From Emergencia sp. (GTDB lineage Bacteria > Bacillota > Clostridia > Peptostreptococcales > Anaerovoracaceae): a DNA stretch of 64,000 nucleotides. Under the pieces are notes generated by a model. The model saw nothing but the letters and a program-made list of their open reading frames with translations, made no database searches and had not been told where the DNA came from. Positions within the stretch are counted from its first letter, which is position 1, and each line of letters opens with the position of its first letter. Made by a program: the position numbers and the translations under genes. The stretch is from contig JALEOD010000044.1 of the NCBI GenBank assembly GCA_022767345.1, positions 1 through 64,000 on the forward strand, in the 5' to 3' direction. Positions 32,346 to 41,772 of the stretch are shown here, piece by piece.

Positions 32346-33113
32346 ATGAAAATTTTTCCTGCCATCGATTTGCGGGATGGCAAGGTGGTGCGCCTTCTGA
32401 AAGGCGACTACGACCAGATGACAGTATACGGAGACGATCCGGTGGCCTATGCCAGGGAATTTGAGGCGAAAGGCGCTGAATTTCTTCACGTGGTAGATTT
32501 AGACGGCGCAAAGGACGGCGATACGCCGAATTTTCAGGTAGTAAAGCGCCTTGCGGCGGAAACCGGTCTGAAGGTGGAAATCGGCGGAGGTATCCGCAGC
32601 GAGGAGACCATCAGGCGGTATATTGACGCCGGCGTATATCGGGTCATTCTCGGCACTGTTGCCGTAAAGGAACCGGAGTTTACCACAGAAATGATAAAGA
32701 AATATAAAGAAAAAATTGCTGTCGGCGTGGATATTTCTGGAAGATATGTGGCGATTCATGGCTGGAAGGAAGTGTCGCAGATGACAGTAGACGACCTCTT
32801 TGCAAAGCTTACGAAAGACGGCGTCAGCTGCATTATCTGTACGGATATCGCAAAGGACGGCGCTATGGAGGGAACCAATCAGGCTCTTTACAAGGAACTT
32901 TCCGAGAAGTATCCTGTCGACATCGTGGCTTCCGGCGGCGTGTCTTCCATGGCAGATGTGGCGGCACTTCTTGATATGGGTGTGTACGGCGCCATCATTG
33001 GAAAGGCGATTTATAACGGCGCCATCGATTTGGAAAAAGCCATCGCTTTGGCCAGGTCCATCGAGCAGGCGGACGTGTTTGCGGCACTCTTTGAGGAAGG
33101 AGGTGCCAAATGA
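32346..33113 (+). CDS. hisA: ProFAR isomerase (phosphoribosylformimino-AICAR ribotide isomerase)
   Basis: A 255-residue TIM barrel that isomerises ProFAR to PRFAR. Motifs include FPAIDLRDGKVVRLLKGDY, HVVDLDGAKDG, VEIGGGIRSEETI, CTDIAKDGAMEGTN and ASGGVSSMADV. The ATG at 32346 is preferred over a TTG two codons earlier because AAGGAAG is well placed. It overlaps hisF by four bases (ATGA). Confidence 0.97.
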   Translation: MKIFPAIDLRDGKVVRLLKGDYDQMTVYGDDPVAYAREFEAKGAEFLHVVDLDGAKDGDTPNFQVVKRLAAETGLKVEIGGGIRSEETIRRYIDAGVYRVILGTVAVKEPEFTTEMIKKYKEKIAVGVDISGRYVAIHGWKEVSQMTVDDLFAKLTKDGVSCIICTDIAKDGAMEGTNQALYKELSEKYPVDIVASGGVSSMADVAALLDMGVYGAIIGKAIYNGAIDLEKAIALARSIEQADVFAALFEEGGAK

Positions 33114-33868
33114 TTACCAAGAGAATCATTCCCTGCCTTGACGTGCGAAACGGCAGAGTCGTAAAGGGTGTAAACTTTGAGGGACTGTCGGATGTCTCTT
33201 CTCCCGTAGAGCTGGGCAGGTACTACAGCGAAAACGGCGCTGATGAGCTGGTTTTTTACGATATCACAGCTTCTTTTGAGGAGCGGAAGCTGTTTACAGA
33301 GATTTTGAAGGAAGTAGCTTCCAAGGTGTTCATTCCTCTGACCGTAGGCGGCGGCATCAATACCATAGAGGATTTTGACAGGGTGCTGAAATGCGGCGCG
33401 GATAAAGTTTCCGTCAATTCCGGCGCCATCAGAAATCCGGGGCTTATCGCAGAGGCGGCTAAGAAATACGGCGACCAGTGCGTAGTGCTTTCTGTGGACG
33501 TAAAGCGTGTAGACGGCGGTTTTCATGTCTTTGCAAAAGGCGGCAGAGAGGATACCGGTCTTGACGCGTTGGAGTGGATTAAGCAGGGCGAAGCAAGGGG
33601 CGCGGGAGAAATCGTAGTCAACAGCATTGATACCGACGGTGTAAAGAAGGGCTTTGACATTGAACTGCTCCGCGCGGTCAACGATTTGGTTTCTGTACCT
33701 GTCATTGCTTCCGGCGGCGCAGGGAGTATACAGGATTTTATCGATTTATTTTGGGCAATTCCGGATATCGATGCAGGATTGGCAGCATCCATTTTTCACT
33801 TTGGGGAAGTTGCGATTTCAGATTTGAAGAATCAGCTGGCAGCAGCAGGTATTCACGTGAGGAAGTAG
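33110..33868 (+). CDS. hisF: Imidazole glycerol phosphate synthase, cyclase subunit
   Basis: A 252-residue TIM barrel that joins ammonia from HisH to PRFAR, giving imidazole glycerol phosphate and AICAR. Motifs include IIPCLDVRNGRVVKGVNFE, catalytic aspartates in CLDV and in NSIDTDGVKKGFD, and ASGGAGSIQDF. The start overlaps hisA and GGAGG precedes it. A 200-base gap follows before hisIE. Confidence 0.97.
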   Translation: MITKRIIPCLDVRNGRVVKGVNFEGLSDVSSPVELGRYYSENGADELVFYDITASFEERKLFTEILKEVASKVFIPLTVGGGINTIEDFDRVLKCGADKVSVNSGAIRNPGLIAEAAKKYGDQCVVLSVDVKRVDGGFHVFAKGGREDTGLDALEWIKQGEARGAGEIVVNSIDTDGVKKGFDIELLRAVNDLVSVPVIASGGAGSIQDFIDLFWAIPDIDAGLAASIFHFGEVAISDLKNQLAAAGIHVRK

Positions 33869-34069
33869 AGCGGTATGGATATTGGAATTCTCGTACCTAT
33901 TCCGGATGTGGGGATTTATTCTTTGATTTCCATATAATGCGTACGATGATTGGGATGTGTTAGTACCTTTTTTACAAAAACGGCAGTTAGGTACTAAAAC
34001 ATGGTTTATGGCTCTCATGGGCTTGAGACAAAAAGTAAAATATATTTAAGAAGACAGCAGGAGAAGATT
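33869..34069. other. Spacer between hisF and hisIE with an inverted repeat
   Basis: The 201-base gap holds a perfect inverted repeat TTAGTACC (33960-33967) and GGTACTAA (33990-33997) with a T6 run in the loop. It lacks a trailing T run, so it is not a plain terminator. No gene or confident promoter is seen; an operator or RNA element is possible. Confidence 0.4.
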
Positions 34070-34726
34070 ATGGTAAAAACAGAAGAATTGAAATTTGATG
34101 AAAGAGGGCTGATACCTGTCATTGTGGTAGACGCACAGTCGAGGAAAGTGCTGACTCTTGCCTACATGAACAGGGAGAGTCTTACAATCAGCATGGAAGA
34201 AAAGAAAACCTGCTTCTGGTCCCGTTCCAGACAGGAACTTTGGAGAAAGGGAGAAACCAGCGGAAACGTGCAGCACATCGTCAGCATTACGGCCGATTGC
34301 GACCGGGACGCACTGGTTGTTATGGTAAATAAAGAGGGTCCTGCCTGCCATCTGGGCGGTGATTCCTGCTTTGAATTTCCTGTAATGGGAGAGCTGGAAA
34401 TAGAAGAAACCGAGGGATTCTCTGTAAAAGGTCTCTACAAAATGCTGCAGGGGCGGAAGGCGGAAATGCCGGAGGGTTCCTACACATCCTATCTCTTTGA
34501 AAAAGGAATCGACAAGATTCTAAAAAAAGTCGGAGAGGAGTGCACCGAAGTCATTATTGCAGGAAAAGCCGATGATAAGGCGGAAACCATTTATGAGATT
34601 GCCGACCTTGCATACCACGTTATGGTGCTCATGGTAGAAATGGGAATCACTGTGGACGATGTGATGGACGAACTGGCATCGCGCCATATCATAGACCACA
34701 AGGTAAAACAGGAGAAGATGAAATGA
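34070..34726 (+). CDS. hisIE: Bifunctional phosphoribosyl-AMP cyclohydrolase / phosphoribosyl-ATP pyrophosphatase
   Basis: A 218-residue fusion. The HisI half (1-115) has [47 protein letters not shown] and the zinc cysteines in DCDRDALVV and GDSCFE. The HisE half has the nucleotide-pyrophosphatase segment [15 protein letters not shown]. It carries out steps two and three of the pathway. The frame is open upstream to 34001, but the ATG at 34070 starts at the family position and follows CAGGAG. Confidence 0.96.
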   Translation: MVKTEELKFDERGLIPVIVVDAQSRKVLTLAYMNRESLTISMEEKKTCFWSRSRQELWRKGETSGNVQHIVSITADCDRDALVVMVNKEGPACHLGGDSCFEFPVMGELEIEETEGFSVKGLYKMLQGRKAEMPEGSYTSYLFEKGIDKILKKVGEECTEVIIAGKADDKAETIYEIADLAYHVMVLMVEMGITVDDVMDELASRHIIDHKVKQEKMK

Positions 34727-35574
34727 TGTTGTTAAATCCCAAAGGGAATATGAATCTGCATACCCACACCTGTTTTTGCGACGGAAAAGATGAACCTGAG
34801 GAGATGGTAAAAAAAGCCATCGACCTCGGGTTTTCTGTGCTGGGATTCTCCGGTCACGAGTATTCGATCAATGACGAGGAGTTTTGCATGAGTAAAGAAA
34901 ACACGCTGCGCTACCGCAGGGAGGTGCTGCGGCTGAAAGAAGCTTACAGAGGACAGATTGATATCTATCTCGGCGTGGAACGGGATTATCTGGGAGAAGG
35001 TGACGACTATCCATACGATTATATCATCGGGTCGGTGCACTATGCCATTGCGGAGGACGGCACGCCGGTGTGTGTGGACAAGTCGGAACAGGACATGGTC
35101 CAGGACGTGGAAAAATACTTTGGCGGCGACTACAGAGCCTATGTGGAAAGCTATTACAGCCTGGTGGCTGATGTAGTGAGAAAGACCGGCTGTGATATTG
35201 TGGGGCATTTTGACCTTGTGACGAAGTTTAATGAAGGCTGCAAATACTTTGATGAAGAGGCGGACTGGTATAAAGAGGCAGCGCTTTCCGCTCTGGCGCA
35301 GGTGACGGCGGCAGCGAAGGAATTGGCTGCGGCTAAGCCACTCGCAGGGATGGAATCCGCTGCGCAGAAGCCGGCGGAAAGGAAACTTGCCATTGAGGTA
35401 AATACCGGTGCGATGGCAAGGGGATACCGCAGCAAACCTTATCCGGCGGATTTTATTTTGCGGGAAATCGCAAAGAGCGGCTGTCCGGTGATTCTGGGAA
35501 GTGACTGTCACGATAAAGAGCAGCTGGACTTTGGATTCAAAGAATTGAGCGAATTTTTGTATACATTTGCCTAG
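34723..35574 (+). CDS. hisK: Histidinol-phosphate phosphatase, PHP family
   Basis: A 283-residue PHP-domain phosphatase that dephosphorylates histidinol phosphate. Metal-binding motifs are [13 protein letters not shown] (residues 11-23), [39 protein letters not shown] and [11 protein letters not shown]. An alanine/lysine-rich insertion ([20 protein letters not shown]) near residue 205 is unusual. It overlaps hisIE by four bases and closes the operon; no hisD is present. No clear terminator separates it from the next promoter. Confidence 0.9.
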   Translation: MMLLNPKGNMNLHTHTCFCDGKDEPEEMVKKAIDLGFSVLGFSGHEYSINDEEFCMSKENTLRYRREVLRLKEAYRGQIDIYLGVERDYLGEGDDYPYDYIIGSVHYAIAEDGTPVCVDKSEQDMVQDVEKYFGGDYRAYVESYYSLVADVVRKTGCDIVGHFDLVTKFNEGCKYFDEEADWYKEAALSALAQVTAAAKELAAAKPLAGMESAAQKPAERKLAIEVNTGAMARGYRSKPYPADFILREIAKSGCPVILGSDCHDKEQLDFGFKELSEFLYTFA

Positions 35575-35588
35575 GATACGGAAATCTG

Positions 35589-35617
35589 TTGATAATTTGA
35601 AGTGATTGTGGTAAAAT
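35589..35617 (+). promoter_or_regulatory. Sigma-A promoter of the nucleoside transporter operon
   Basis: TTGATA (35589-35594), a 17-base spacer and TAAAAT (35612-35617) lie about 47 bases before the start of the binding-protein gene. Confidence 0.7.
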
Positions 35618-35663
35618 TTAAACGACATATTTATAACAAATATAATGAATACGGAGGATGAAG

Positions 35664-36713
35664 ATGAAGAAATTTATTTCATTAACCTTGGCTGCCGTAA
35701 TGGTACTGTCCATGTCCTTATTTATGGCAAGCTGCGGCTCAAGTGATGACGGCGGAGACGCTGATGCACCGGAGACAAAAGCAGTTAAAATCACAGGCGT
35801 TATTGCAACTCAGCTGGGCGACATGTCCTTTAACGACTCTGCAAACGCAGGTCTCAATGAACTGGGTGAACAGGGCTTCGACGTAAAAGTTACAGAATGT
35901 AACACAGACGAAACTTTGTACGAACAGAGTCTGAGAACAGCAGCGGAATCTTCTGACGTAGTAATCGGCGTAGGTTCTGAGCTTACTATGATTGGTACTG
36001 TAGCAAAAGATTATCCGGACATTAAGTTTATCTGGATTGATAACGTAGTAGATGACTATGCTGACATTACAAACCTGACCTGTATCTCCTACAAGCAGAA
36101 CGAAGGTTCCTACCTGGTAGGATACATCGCAGGTTCCATGACTGAAAGCAACGTAGTTGGCTTCATCGGCGGCGCTGACATTCCTGTTATCAACGACTTC
36201 TATGTTGGTTACAAGCAGGGTGCAGAGCAGGCTGGCAAGGATCTGAACAAAGACGTTAAGGTAATCAAGGGTTATACAGGAGACTGGTCCGACACTAACC
36301 TGGGTGCAGAACATGCACAGGATCAGGCTTCCAAGGGCGCTGACATTATCTTCTGCGCAGCAGGCGGTTCCGGCAACGGCGCTATCATGAAGGCAAAAGA
36401 ACTGGGCATCAAATGCATCGGCGTTGACCAGGATCAGAGAATCACTATGTCTGACTATGCTGACGATATTCTGTGCTCCATGATTAAGAATGTACAGAAG
36501 TCCATCGTTGACTACGTAAAAGATTTCACTTCCGATGAATCCAAGTGGATTGGCGGACAGGTATTCTACGCTGGTTCCGACGGCGAATATGTAAAGGTTG
36601 CATATGGTCCGGAAGATGCGGACGTGCTGGTTCCTGATGATATCATCAAGGCTTTGGATGATCAGATGGCTAAGATCACTGCAGGCGATATCGTAGTAGA
36701 TACAGCATTATAA
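35664..36713 (+). CDS. BMP-family nucleoside-binding lipoprotein
   Basis: A 349-residue lipoprotein (signal peptide FISLTLAAVMVLSMSLF, lipobox MASC) of the BMP/Med family, which binds purine nucleosides outside the cell. Family segments include GDMSFNDSANAGLNELGE, YKQNEGSYLVGYIAGSM, NDFYVGYKQGAEQA and VDQDQRITM. The ATG at 35664 is chosen because GGAGG directly abuts the earlier ATG at 35658 but is six bases from this one. A partial terminator separates it from the ATPase gene. Confidence 0.93.
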   Translation: MKKFISLTLAAVMVLSMSLFMASCGSSDDGGDADAPETKAVKITGVIATQLGDMSFNDSANAGLNELGEQGFDVKVTECNTDETLYEQSLRTAAESSDVVIGVGSELTMIGTVAKDYPDIKFIWIDNVVDDYADITNLTCISYKQNEGSYLVGYIAGSMTESNVVGFIGGADIPVINDFYVGYKQGAEQAGKDLNKDVKVIKGYTGDWSDTNLGAEHAQDQASKGADIIFCAAGGSGNGAIMKAKELGIKCIGVDQDQRITMSDYADDILCSMIKNVQKSIVDYVKDFTSDESKWIGGQVFYAGSDGEYVKVAYGPEDADVLVPDDIIKALDDQMAKITAGDIVVDTAL

Positions 36714-36739
36714 TATCAATTGAACGATAAACCATTTAG

Positions 36740-36776
36740 GGCGTGGCGTTTTAACGCCGCGCCTTTATTTATTTTT
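36740..36776 (+). terminator. Terminator or attenuator between binding-protein and ATPase genes
   Basis: GGCGTGGCGTT (36740-36750) pairs with AACGCCGCGCC (36753-36763) with one G-T wobble, followed by TTTATTTATTTTTT. Inside an operon this probably gives more binding-protein than transporter mRNA. Confidence 0.8.
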
Positions 36777-36812
36777 TCATTTATATAGACTAAGGAATGT
36801 GAGGGAACGATT

Positions 36813-38357
36813 TTGCAGGAGACGATTGTAAAGTTTGAAAACGTGACCATGCAGTTTCCGGGCGTATTGGCCAACGATAATGTTTCCTTTGATATCAAGA
36901 AAGGCGAAATTTTTGCCCTGGTAGGTGAAAACGGCGCAGGTAAGAGTACTCTGATGAATATTCTTTACGGCATCAACACGCCGACCAGCGGCAATGTCTA
37001 TATCAAGGGAAGCAAGATGGAAAAGCATACGCCAACGGAATCCATTGCATATGGCGTAGGCATGGTGCACCAGCACTTTATGCTGGTTCCGTCTTTTACC
37101 GTGGCACAGAATATCGTGCTCAGTAAAGAACCGAGAAAAAACAGATTTTTCTACGACTTAAAGGGAGCCGAAAAAGCTGTATCCGATTTAGTAGACGATT
37201 ACGGTCTGGTTGTAGATCCGAAAGCGGTTGTGGAAGAAATCAGTGTAGGACTGCAGCAGAGAGTGGAAATTTTAAAAACTCTGTACAGAGGCGCTGATAT
37301 TTTGATTTTGGACGAGCCTACGGCAGTACTGACGCCGCAAGAAACCGAGGAATTATTTGATGTTATCAGGCGTATTGTCCGCGAAAAGGAAATGACCGTT
37401 ATCATTATTACCCATAAGCTCAACGAAGTTATGGCAATTTCCGACAGAGTCGGCGTCATGCGGCAGGGACAACTGGTAGGTGTGGAACAGACCAAAGATG
37501 TCAACGAGAAGATTCTGGCTTCCATGATGGTAGGACGAGACGTGCTCTTTGATAAGCTCGAGAAGAAGGGCACACCGGGCGATGTGATGATTGAAGTAGA
37601 AAATCTGCAGGTTGCGGATAATCGAGGACTTCTTGCTGTACGCGGCGTGGATCTGCAGGTTCATGCCGGAGAAATTCTGGGAATTGCCGCCATCGAAGGC
37701 AACGGACAGAGCGAGCTCCTTGAGGCGATTACCGGTATGCGTCATATTGAAGCCGGCGTTATCAAAATTGCAGGGACAGATATTGGGAAGATGAGACCCG
37801 GTGAGGTGCGAAAGCTGGGACTTGCTCATATTCCGGAGGACAGAATTGCCACTGGCGTATCTACGCAGTCAACCATTACCGACAACTTAATAATCGGTAA
37901 AGAGACACTGCCGGAGTTCTCTAAATATAAACTTCATCTGAAACGTTCTTCTATTGTCAGATATGCCAATGAACTGTTCCAGAAATTTGATATGAGAGGC
38001 GCGGGTGTCAACACGGAAGTTGGCTCTCTGTCCGGCGGCAACATGCAGAAAGTCGTCGTAGCCAGAGAATTTTCTTTCGACACACCGATTGTAGTAATTG
38101 CACAGCCGACCAGAGGTGTGGACGTAGGCGCCATCGAGTTTATTCATCAGTGTATTATCGATAAGCGCAATGAAGGATGCGCCATTTTGCTGGTCAGCGC
38201 GGATCTGGATGAGGTGTTCCGCTTAAGCGACAGGATTATCACCATGTACGAAGGTGAAGTGACAGGCGAGTTTAAAGAAGGCGAAATCGATAAGATGGGC
38301 ATCAGTTATTATATGACCGGTCATCGTAATCAGGAGGCAGGAGGTGAGAAGGCGTGA
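36813..38357 (+). CDS. Nucleoside ABC transporter ATPase (NupA/YufO-like)
   Basis: A 514-residue double ATPase. The first half has Walker A GENGAGKST, signature EISVGLQQRVEI (degenerate) and Walker B ILILDEPTAVLTPQE. The second half has a degenerate Walker A (AAIEGNGQSELLE) but a good signature (LSGGNMQKVVVARE), typical of sugar and nucleoside importers. The start is TTG at 36813 with GAGGGA seven bases upstream; no ATG is available before the first domain. Its stop overlaps the GTG start of the first permease. Confidence 0.95.
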   Translation: MQETIVKFENVTMQFPGVLANDNVSFDIKKGEIFALVGENGAGKSTLMNILYGINTPTSGNVYIKGSKMEKHTPTESIAYGVGMVHQHFMLVPSFTVAQNIVLSKEPRKNRFFYDLKGAEKAVSDLVDDYGLVVDPKAVVEEISVGLQQRVEILKTLYRGADILILDEPTAVLTPQETEELFDVIRRIVREKEMTVIIITHKLNEVMAISDRVGVMRQGQLVGVEQTKDVNEKILASMMVGRDVLFDKLEKKGTPGDVMIEVENLQVADNRGLLAVRGVDLQVHAGEILGIAAIEGNGQSELLEAITGMRHIEAGVIKIAGTDIGKMRPGEVRKLGLAHIPEDRIATGVSTQSTITDNLIIGKETLPEFSKYKLHLKRSSIVRYANELFQKFDMRGAGVNTEVGSLSGGNMQKVVVAREFSFDTPIVVIAQPTRGVDVGAIEFIHQCIIDKRNEGCAILLVSADLDEVFRLSDRIITMYEGEVTGEFKEGEIDKMGISYYMTGHRNQEAGGEKA

Positions 38358-39427
38358 ATCAGTTAAAAGCAAAGATTAACGTAAGATATATCGGCACACT
38401 GGCTGCCTGCATTGTCGCAGCTCTTCTCATCGGTGCGCTGCTGATGGTGCTGACAGGGTTTAATCCTTTTGAGGCCTACGGCGCCATGATTGAAGGCGCG
38501 CTGGGAAGTCCCCGTTTTATCGGAAACACCCTGGAGCGCGCTATGCTTCTTTGCCTGCTGGGGCTTGCTACAGCAATCGGCGCAAAGGGCGGACTCTTTA
38601 ATGTCGGAGGTGAAGGACAGCTGTTCTTCGGCGCCCTGGCTTCGACCATGATTGGTCTTTGGTGTTCTAACCTTCCGACCATCGTGGTATTGGTACTGGC
38701 ATTTATCGGCGCTGTTGTAGTGGGCGGTATCTATGCATGGATTCCGGCGCTTCTGAAAGTAAAACTGAATGTCAGTGAAGTTATTACAACGATTATGCTC
38801 AACACCGTGGCGATTAAGGTTTGTACATATCTGGTAAACGGTCCTTGGAATGCACCGACTGCGGCCATTGCAAAGGGCACAGAGTATCTGCCTGATACCC
38901 TCCGTTTCACAAAGATGATTCAGGCTTCCAACCTGACCACCGGATTTATCGGCGGTGCAGTTGTGGCATTCTTTATCTGGTACGTGATGAAGATGACCAG
39001 TACGGGGCTGCAGATTAAAGTGACTGGTGAAAACGAGAGATTCGCAAGGTTTGCGGGACTTCCAAGCGGCAAGCTGATGATTGGCTCCATGGTTGCTTCC
39101 GGCGCAATCTGCGGATTTGTGGGCATGTTTTTAGTCTACGGCTCACAGGGCCATATGACTGAGGCGGTTAGCAACGAATTTTATTTCGACGGTATGCTGG
39201 TTGCTATGATTATGAACTATAACCCGATTGGCATTATCATTATGAGCTTCTTCTTTGCCATTATGAGCGTTGGAGCAGCTTACATGGATATGATGGTCGG
39301 CGTTTCCACCCAGATTTACGATATTATTTTCTCCATCATCATCTTTCTGATGGCAGCAGAAAAGGGTATCAATACATGGCTGGAGCATAAAAAATTACAG
39401 AAACAGGCAAGAAAGGAGCTGAAATAA
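38354..39427 (+). CDS. Nucleoside ABC transporter permease (NupP/YufP-like)
   Basis: A 357-residue permease with eight to ten transmembrane helices. It carries the family features GGLFNVGGEGQLFFGA and LNVSEVITTIMLN, and the ATPase-docking loop with NERFARFAGLPSG. The GTG start overlaps the ATPase stop (GTGA) and follows AGGAGGTGAGAAGG. It pairs with the next permease. Confidence 0.94.
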   Translation: MNQLKAKINVRYIGTLAACIVAALLIGALLMVLTGFNPFEAYGAMIEGALGSPRFIGNTLERAMLLCLLGLATAIGAKGGLFNVGGEGQLFFGALASTMIGLWCSNLPTIVVLVLAFIGAVVVGGIYAWIPALLKVKLNVSEVITTIMLNTVAIKVCTYLVNGPWNAPTAAIAKGTEYLPDTLRFTKMIQASNLTTGFIGGAVVAFFIWYVMKMTSTGLQIKVTGENERFARFAGLPSGKLMIGSMVASGAICGFVGMFLVYGSQGHMTEAVSNEFYFDGMLVAMIMNYNPIGIIIMSFFFAIMSVGAAYMDMMVGVSTQIYDIIFSIIIFLMAAEKGINTWLEHKKLQKQARKELK

Positions 39428-39428
39428 T

Positions 39429-40382
39429 ATGTGGGATCAAATTTTAGGATTATTCAGTGTCGGATTATTCCAAAACACCATTCGTAATGCAACTCCGGTA
39501 CTTCTTGCAGCCCTGGGCGGTCTGTTTACTGAACACGCCGGCATTATGAATATCGGTATGGAAGGTATGATCCTTATGGGCGCTTTCTTTGCCGTTGTAT
39601 TCAGCTTTATGTTTGTCAGCGCGCCGATGGGCGTTCTCGCCGCAGTCCTTGTGGGTATTCTGGTGGGACTCTTCTTTGCGCTGTTTGTTGTAAAGCTGAA
39701 GAGCGATGAATTCATCATCGGTATGACCATCAACACCTTTACAGGCGGTCTGACGATTTTCATGCTCCGTTCCGTATTTGGAAAAGTCGGCACCTGGACC
39801 GACGCAAACATCAAGGGCCTTGATCCGATTGAAATTCCTCTGATTAAGGATATTCCTGTACTGGGAGATATCCTCAGCGGATATTCGCTGTTTGTATACC
39901 TGTCCTGGCTCTTTGTTATTCTGGTATGGATTTTCCTCTACAGAACCCCTTACGGTTTTTGGATCCGCGCGGCGGGGGAACATCCAGAGGCACTGGAGAC
40001 AGCGGGTATCAGCCCTGTGAAGATGAAAGTGATTTCCAGCATTCTCTGCGGTATTTTCTGTGGTTTTGCGGGAGCCCATCTATCCCTTGGGTTCCTCAAC
40101 TGCTTCACAGAGGGCATGAGTGCAAGCCGTGGCTTTATCGCATTCGCTTGTGTTGTGTTTGGGATGGCGAATCCGCCGAAAGTGTTCGGCGCGGCGCTTC
40201 TTTTCGGATTCCTGCAGGCCCTTGGCATCAGACTGCAGTCTGTGGGTGTACCGAGTGATTTGACTGCGGCAGTTCCGTATCTTGCAACTGTTCTCATGCT
40301 GGTATATATTACAGTATCCGCAACGGCAAGGAAGAGAAACAGAGCGAAAAAAGCTGTCGAAAGACTGGAAACACAATCATAA
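39429..40382 (+). CDS. Nucleoside ABC transporter permease (NupQ/YufQ-like)
   Basis: A 317-residue permease partner, with GGLFTEHAGIMNIGMEGMIL, KLKSDEFIIGMTINTFTGG and the docking loop AAGEHPEALETAGISPVKMK. It starts one base after the preceding stop. Together with the BMP lipoprotein and the ATPase it completes a purine nucleoside importer, useful for salvage and fermentation of nucleosides. Confidence 0.94.
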   Translation: MWDQILGLFSVGLFQNTIRNATPVLLAALGGLFTEHAGIMNIGMEGMILMGAFFAVVFSFMFVSAPMGVLAAVLVGILVGLFFALFVVKLKSDEFIIGMTINTFTGGLTIFMLRSVFGKVGTWTDANIKGLDPIEIPLIKDIPVLGDILSGYSLFVYLSWLFVILVWIFLYRTPYGFWIRAAGEHPEALETAGISPVKMKVISSILCGIFCGFAGAHLSLGFLNCFTEGMSASRGFIAFACVVFGMANPPKVFGAALLFGFLQALGIRLQSVGVPSDLTAAVPYLATVLMLVYITVSATARKRNRAKKAVERLETQS

Positions 40383-40435
40383 TCTTTTAATCATGTGAAG
40401 GATTGTGTATTTTATGTGAATTCTCGTGATAATAT

Positions 40436-40464
40436 TTGAAAACTGCTGATAGCCGTGTTAGAAT
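40436..40464 (+). promoter_or_regulatory. Sigma-A promoter of the trigger-factor-like lipoprotein gene
   Basis: TTGAAA (40436-40441), a 17-base spacer and TAGAAT (40459-40464) lie about 50 bases before the start codon. Confidence 0.65.
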
Positions 40465-40515
40465 GTGTATAGTCTGGTAACGGACAAAGTATTATAGATT
40501 AGAGGATGGAATGAC

Positions 40516-41604
40516 ATGAAGAAAAAACTATTATCGAGCAGTCTGGTTGCAGTGCTTTGCCTGGCATCAGTTTTTGTAATGACATCTTGCGGTGAGAGCG
40601 TGCCTTACGGTGATTATGACCTGTCTGATTATGTGACTGTGGGAGAATATAAGGGCCTGGAATACGAGAAGATTTCTGTTTCCGTATCCGACAAGGAAAT
40701 TGACGATGAAATCCAGAAGAGACTGGAGGATCACAAGACTTCCGAGGATGTAACAGAGGGTACGGTAAAGGACGGAGACACTGTCAATATCGATTTTACC
40801 GGCACGATGGACGGTAAGAAATTCGACGGCGGCAGCGCTACCGGTCAGAGTCTGACCATCGGTTCCGGCGGTATGATTCCGGGCTTTGAAAGCGGTCTGA
40901 TCGGAAAGAAAGTCGGCGATACTGTGACTCTCGATTTGACTTTCCCGGATCCTTATGAGAACAATCCGGATATCGCAGGCAAGGACGCAACCTTTGAAGT
41001 AAAGATTAACAGCAAGAAGGTAGATCATGTGCCTGAATACGATATGGATTTTGTCAAGGAGTATTACAGCGATTATAAATCTCTGGAAGAATTTGAAAAG
41101 GGCGTAAAGGCTGATTTAACGAAGTCTAAGACTACAGAAGCAGAGAATCAGATGAAGAGTGGTCTGTGGCAGCAGATTGTAGAGGCTTCTGAAGTAAAAC
41201 AGTATCCTGAAGAAAAAGCAGCGCGAATTGAGAAAGAAAAGGAAAACCTCAAAAAAGTCGCCAGCGACTATAACATGGAGTGGGAAGATTATTTGGAAAC
41301 CATCGGTTACGAAGAGGAAGACCTGAACAAGACCATCGAAACTTATGCGGAGGCTATCGTCAAGGAAGAGATGGTACTTTACAGCATTGCTAAGACCGAG
41401 GGACTGGAAGTCAGTGATGATGAGTACGATGAGTATCTGCAGAACATACTGAAAACTGCCAACATGGACGAAGACTCCTTTAAGAGCGCATACAACATGA
41501 CCATTGAAGAGTGGGGCGAAGAGAATAACGTTCGCGCTTCCGTACTTTTAGAAAAGGTTTTGGATAAAGTCATCGAGTACGGCAAAGAGGTCAGCAAGAA
41601 ATAA
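40516..41604 (+). CDS. Trigger-factor-like peptidyl-prolyl isomerase lipoprotein
   Basis: A 362-residue protein built like trigger factor but without its ribosome-binding N-terminal domain. A signal peptide with lipobox VMTSC (about residue 25) is followed by an FKBP-type isomerase domain (about 90-170; GDTVNIDFTGTMDGKKFDGG, IPGFESGLIGKKVGDTVTL). A helical trigger-factor C-terminal domain follows (about 180-350; ESEAV-type charged helices, MEWEDYLETIGYEEEDL). It should act outside the membrane as a folding chaperone for secreted proteins. It stands alone with its own promoter and terminator. Confidence 0.88.
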   Translation: MKKKLLSSSLVAVLCLASVFVMTSCGESVPYGDYDLSDYVTVGEYKGLEYEKISVSVSDKEIDDEIQKRLEDHKTSEDVTEGTVKDGDTVNIDFTGTMDGKKFDGGSATGQSLTIGSGGMIPGFESGLIGKKVGDTVTLDLTFPDPYENNPDIAGKDATFEVKINSKKVDHVPEYDMDFVKEYYSDYKSLEEFEKGVKADLTKSKTTEAENQMKSGLWQQIVEASEVKQYPEEKAARIEKEKENLKKVASDYNMEWEDYLETIGYEEEDLNKTIETYAEAIVKEEMVLYSIAKTEGLEVSDDEYDEYLQNILKTANMDEDSFKSAYNMTIEEWGEENNVRASVLLEKVLDKVIEYGKEVSKK

Positions 41605-41629
41605 CAGAATATCATTAACGATTCAGAAG

Positions 41630-41660
41630 GAACTGCCTGTGTGAATGGGCAGTTCTTTTT
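41630..41660 (+). terminator. Terminator after the trigger-factor-like gene
   Basis: GAACTGCC (41630-41637) pairs with GGCAGTTC (41648-41655), followed by TTTTT. Confidence 0.9.
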
Positions 41661-41707
41661 ATGGTAAATATAATAGGTTAGCAGCCTCTGTATACAGGAA
41701 TTACTTT

Positions 41708-41735
41708 GCATATTCGTAAAAAACTCGCATATAGT
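41708..41735 (+). promoter_or_regulatory. Sigma-E-like promoter of the ylmC/ymxH gene
   Basis: GCATATT (41708-41714), a 13-base spacer and CATATAGT (41728-41735) match the Bacillus sigma-E consensus KMATATW-N13/14-CATACAnT, with all seven -35 positions and one difference in the -10. The gene it precedes belongs to a family labelled as sporulation-related, which supports mother-cell expression. Confidence 0.55.
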
Positions 41736-41772
41736 GAATTATACGATTTACGATAAGTAAAAGGGGGAAACT

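Noticed and set aside
36813..36815. TTG start of the nucleoside ATPase might be wrong
   Set aside because: No in-frame ATG or GTG exists between the upstream terminator and the first ABC domain, and GAGGGA is well placed, so TTG is kept.
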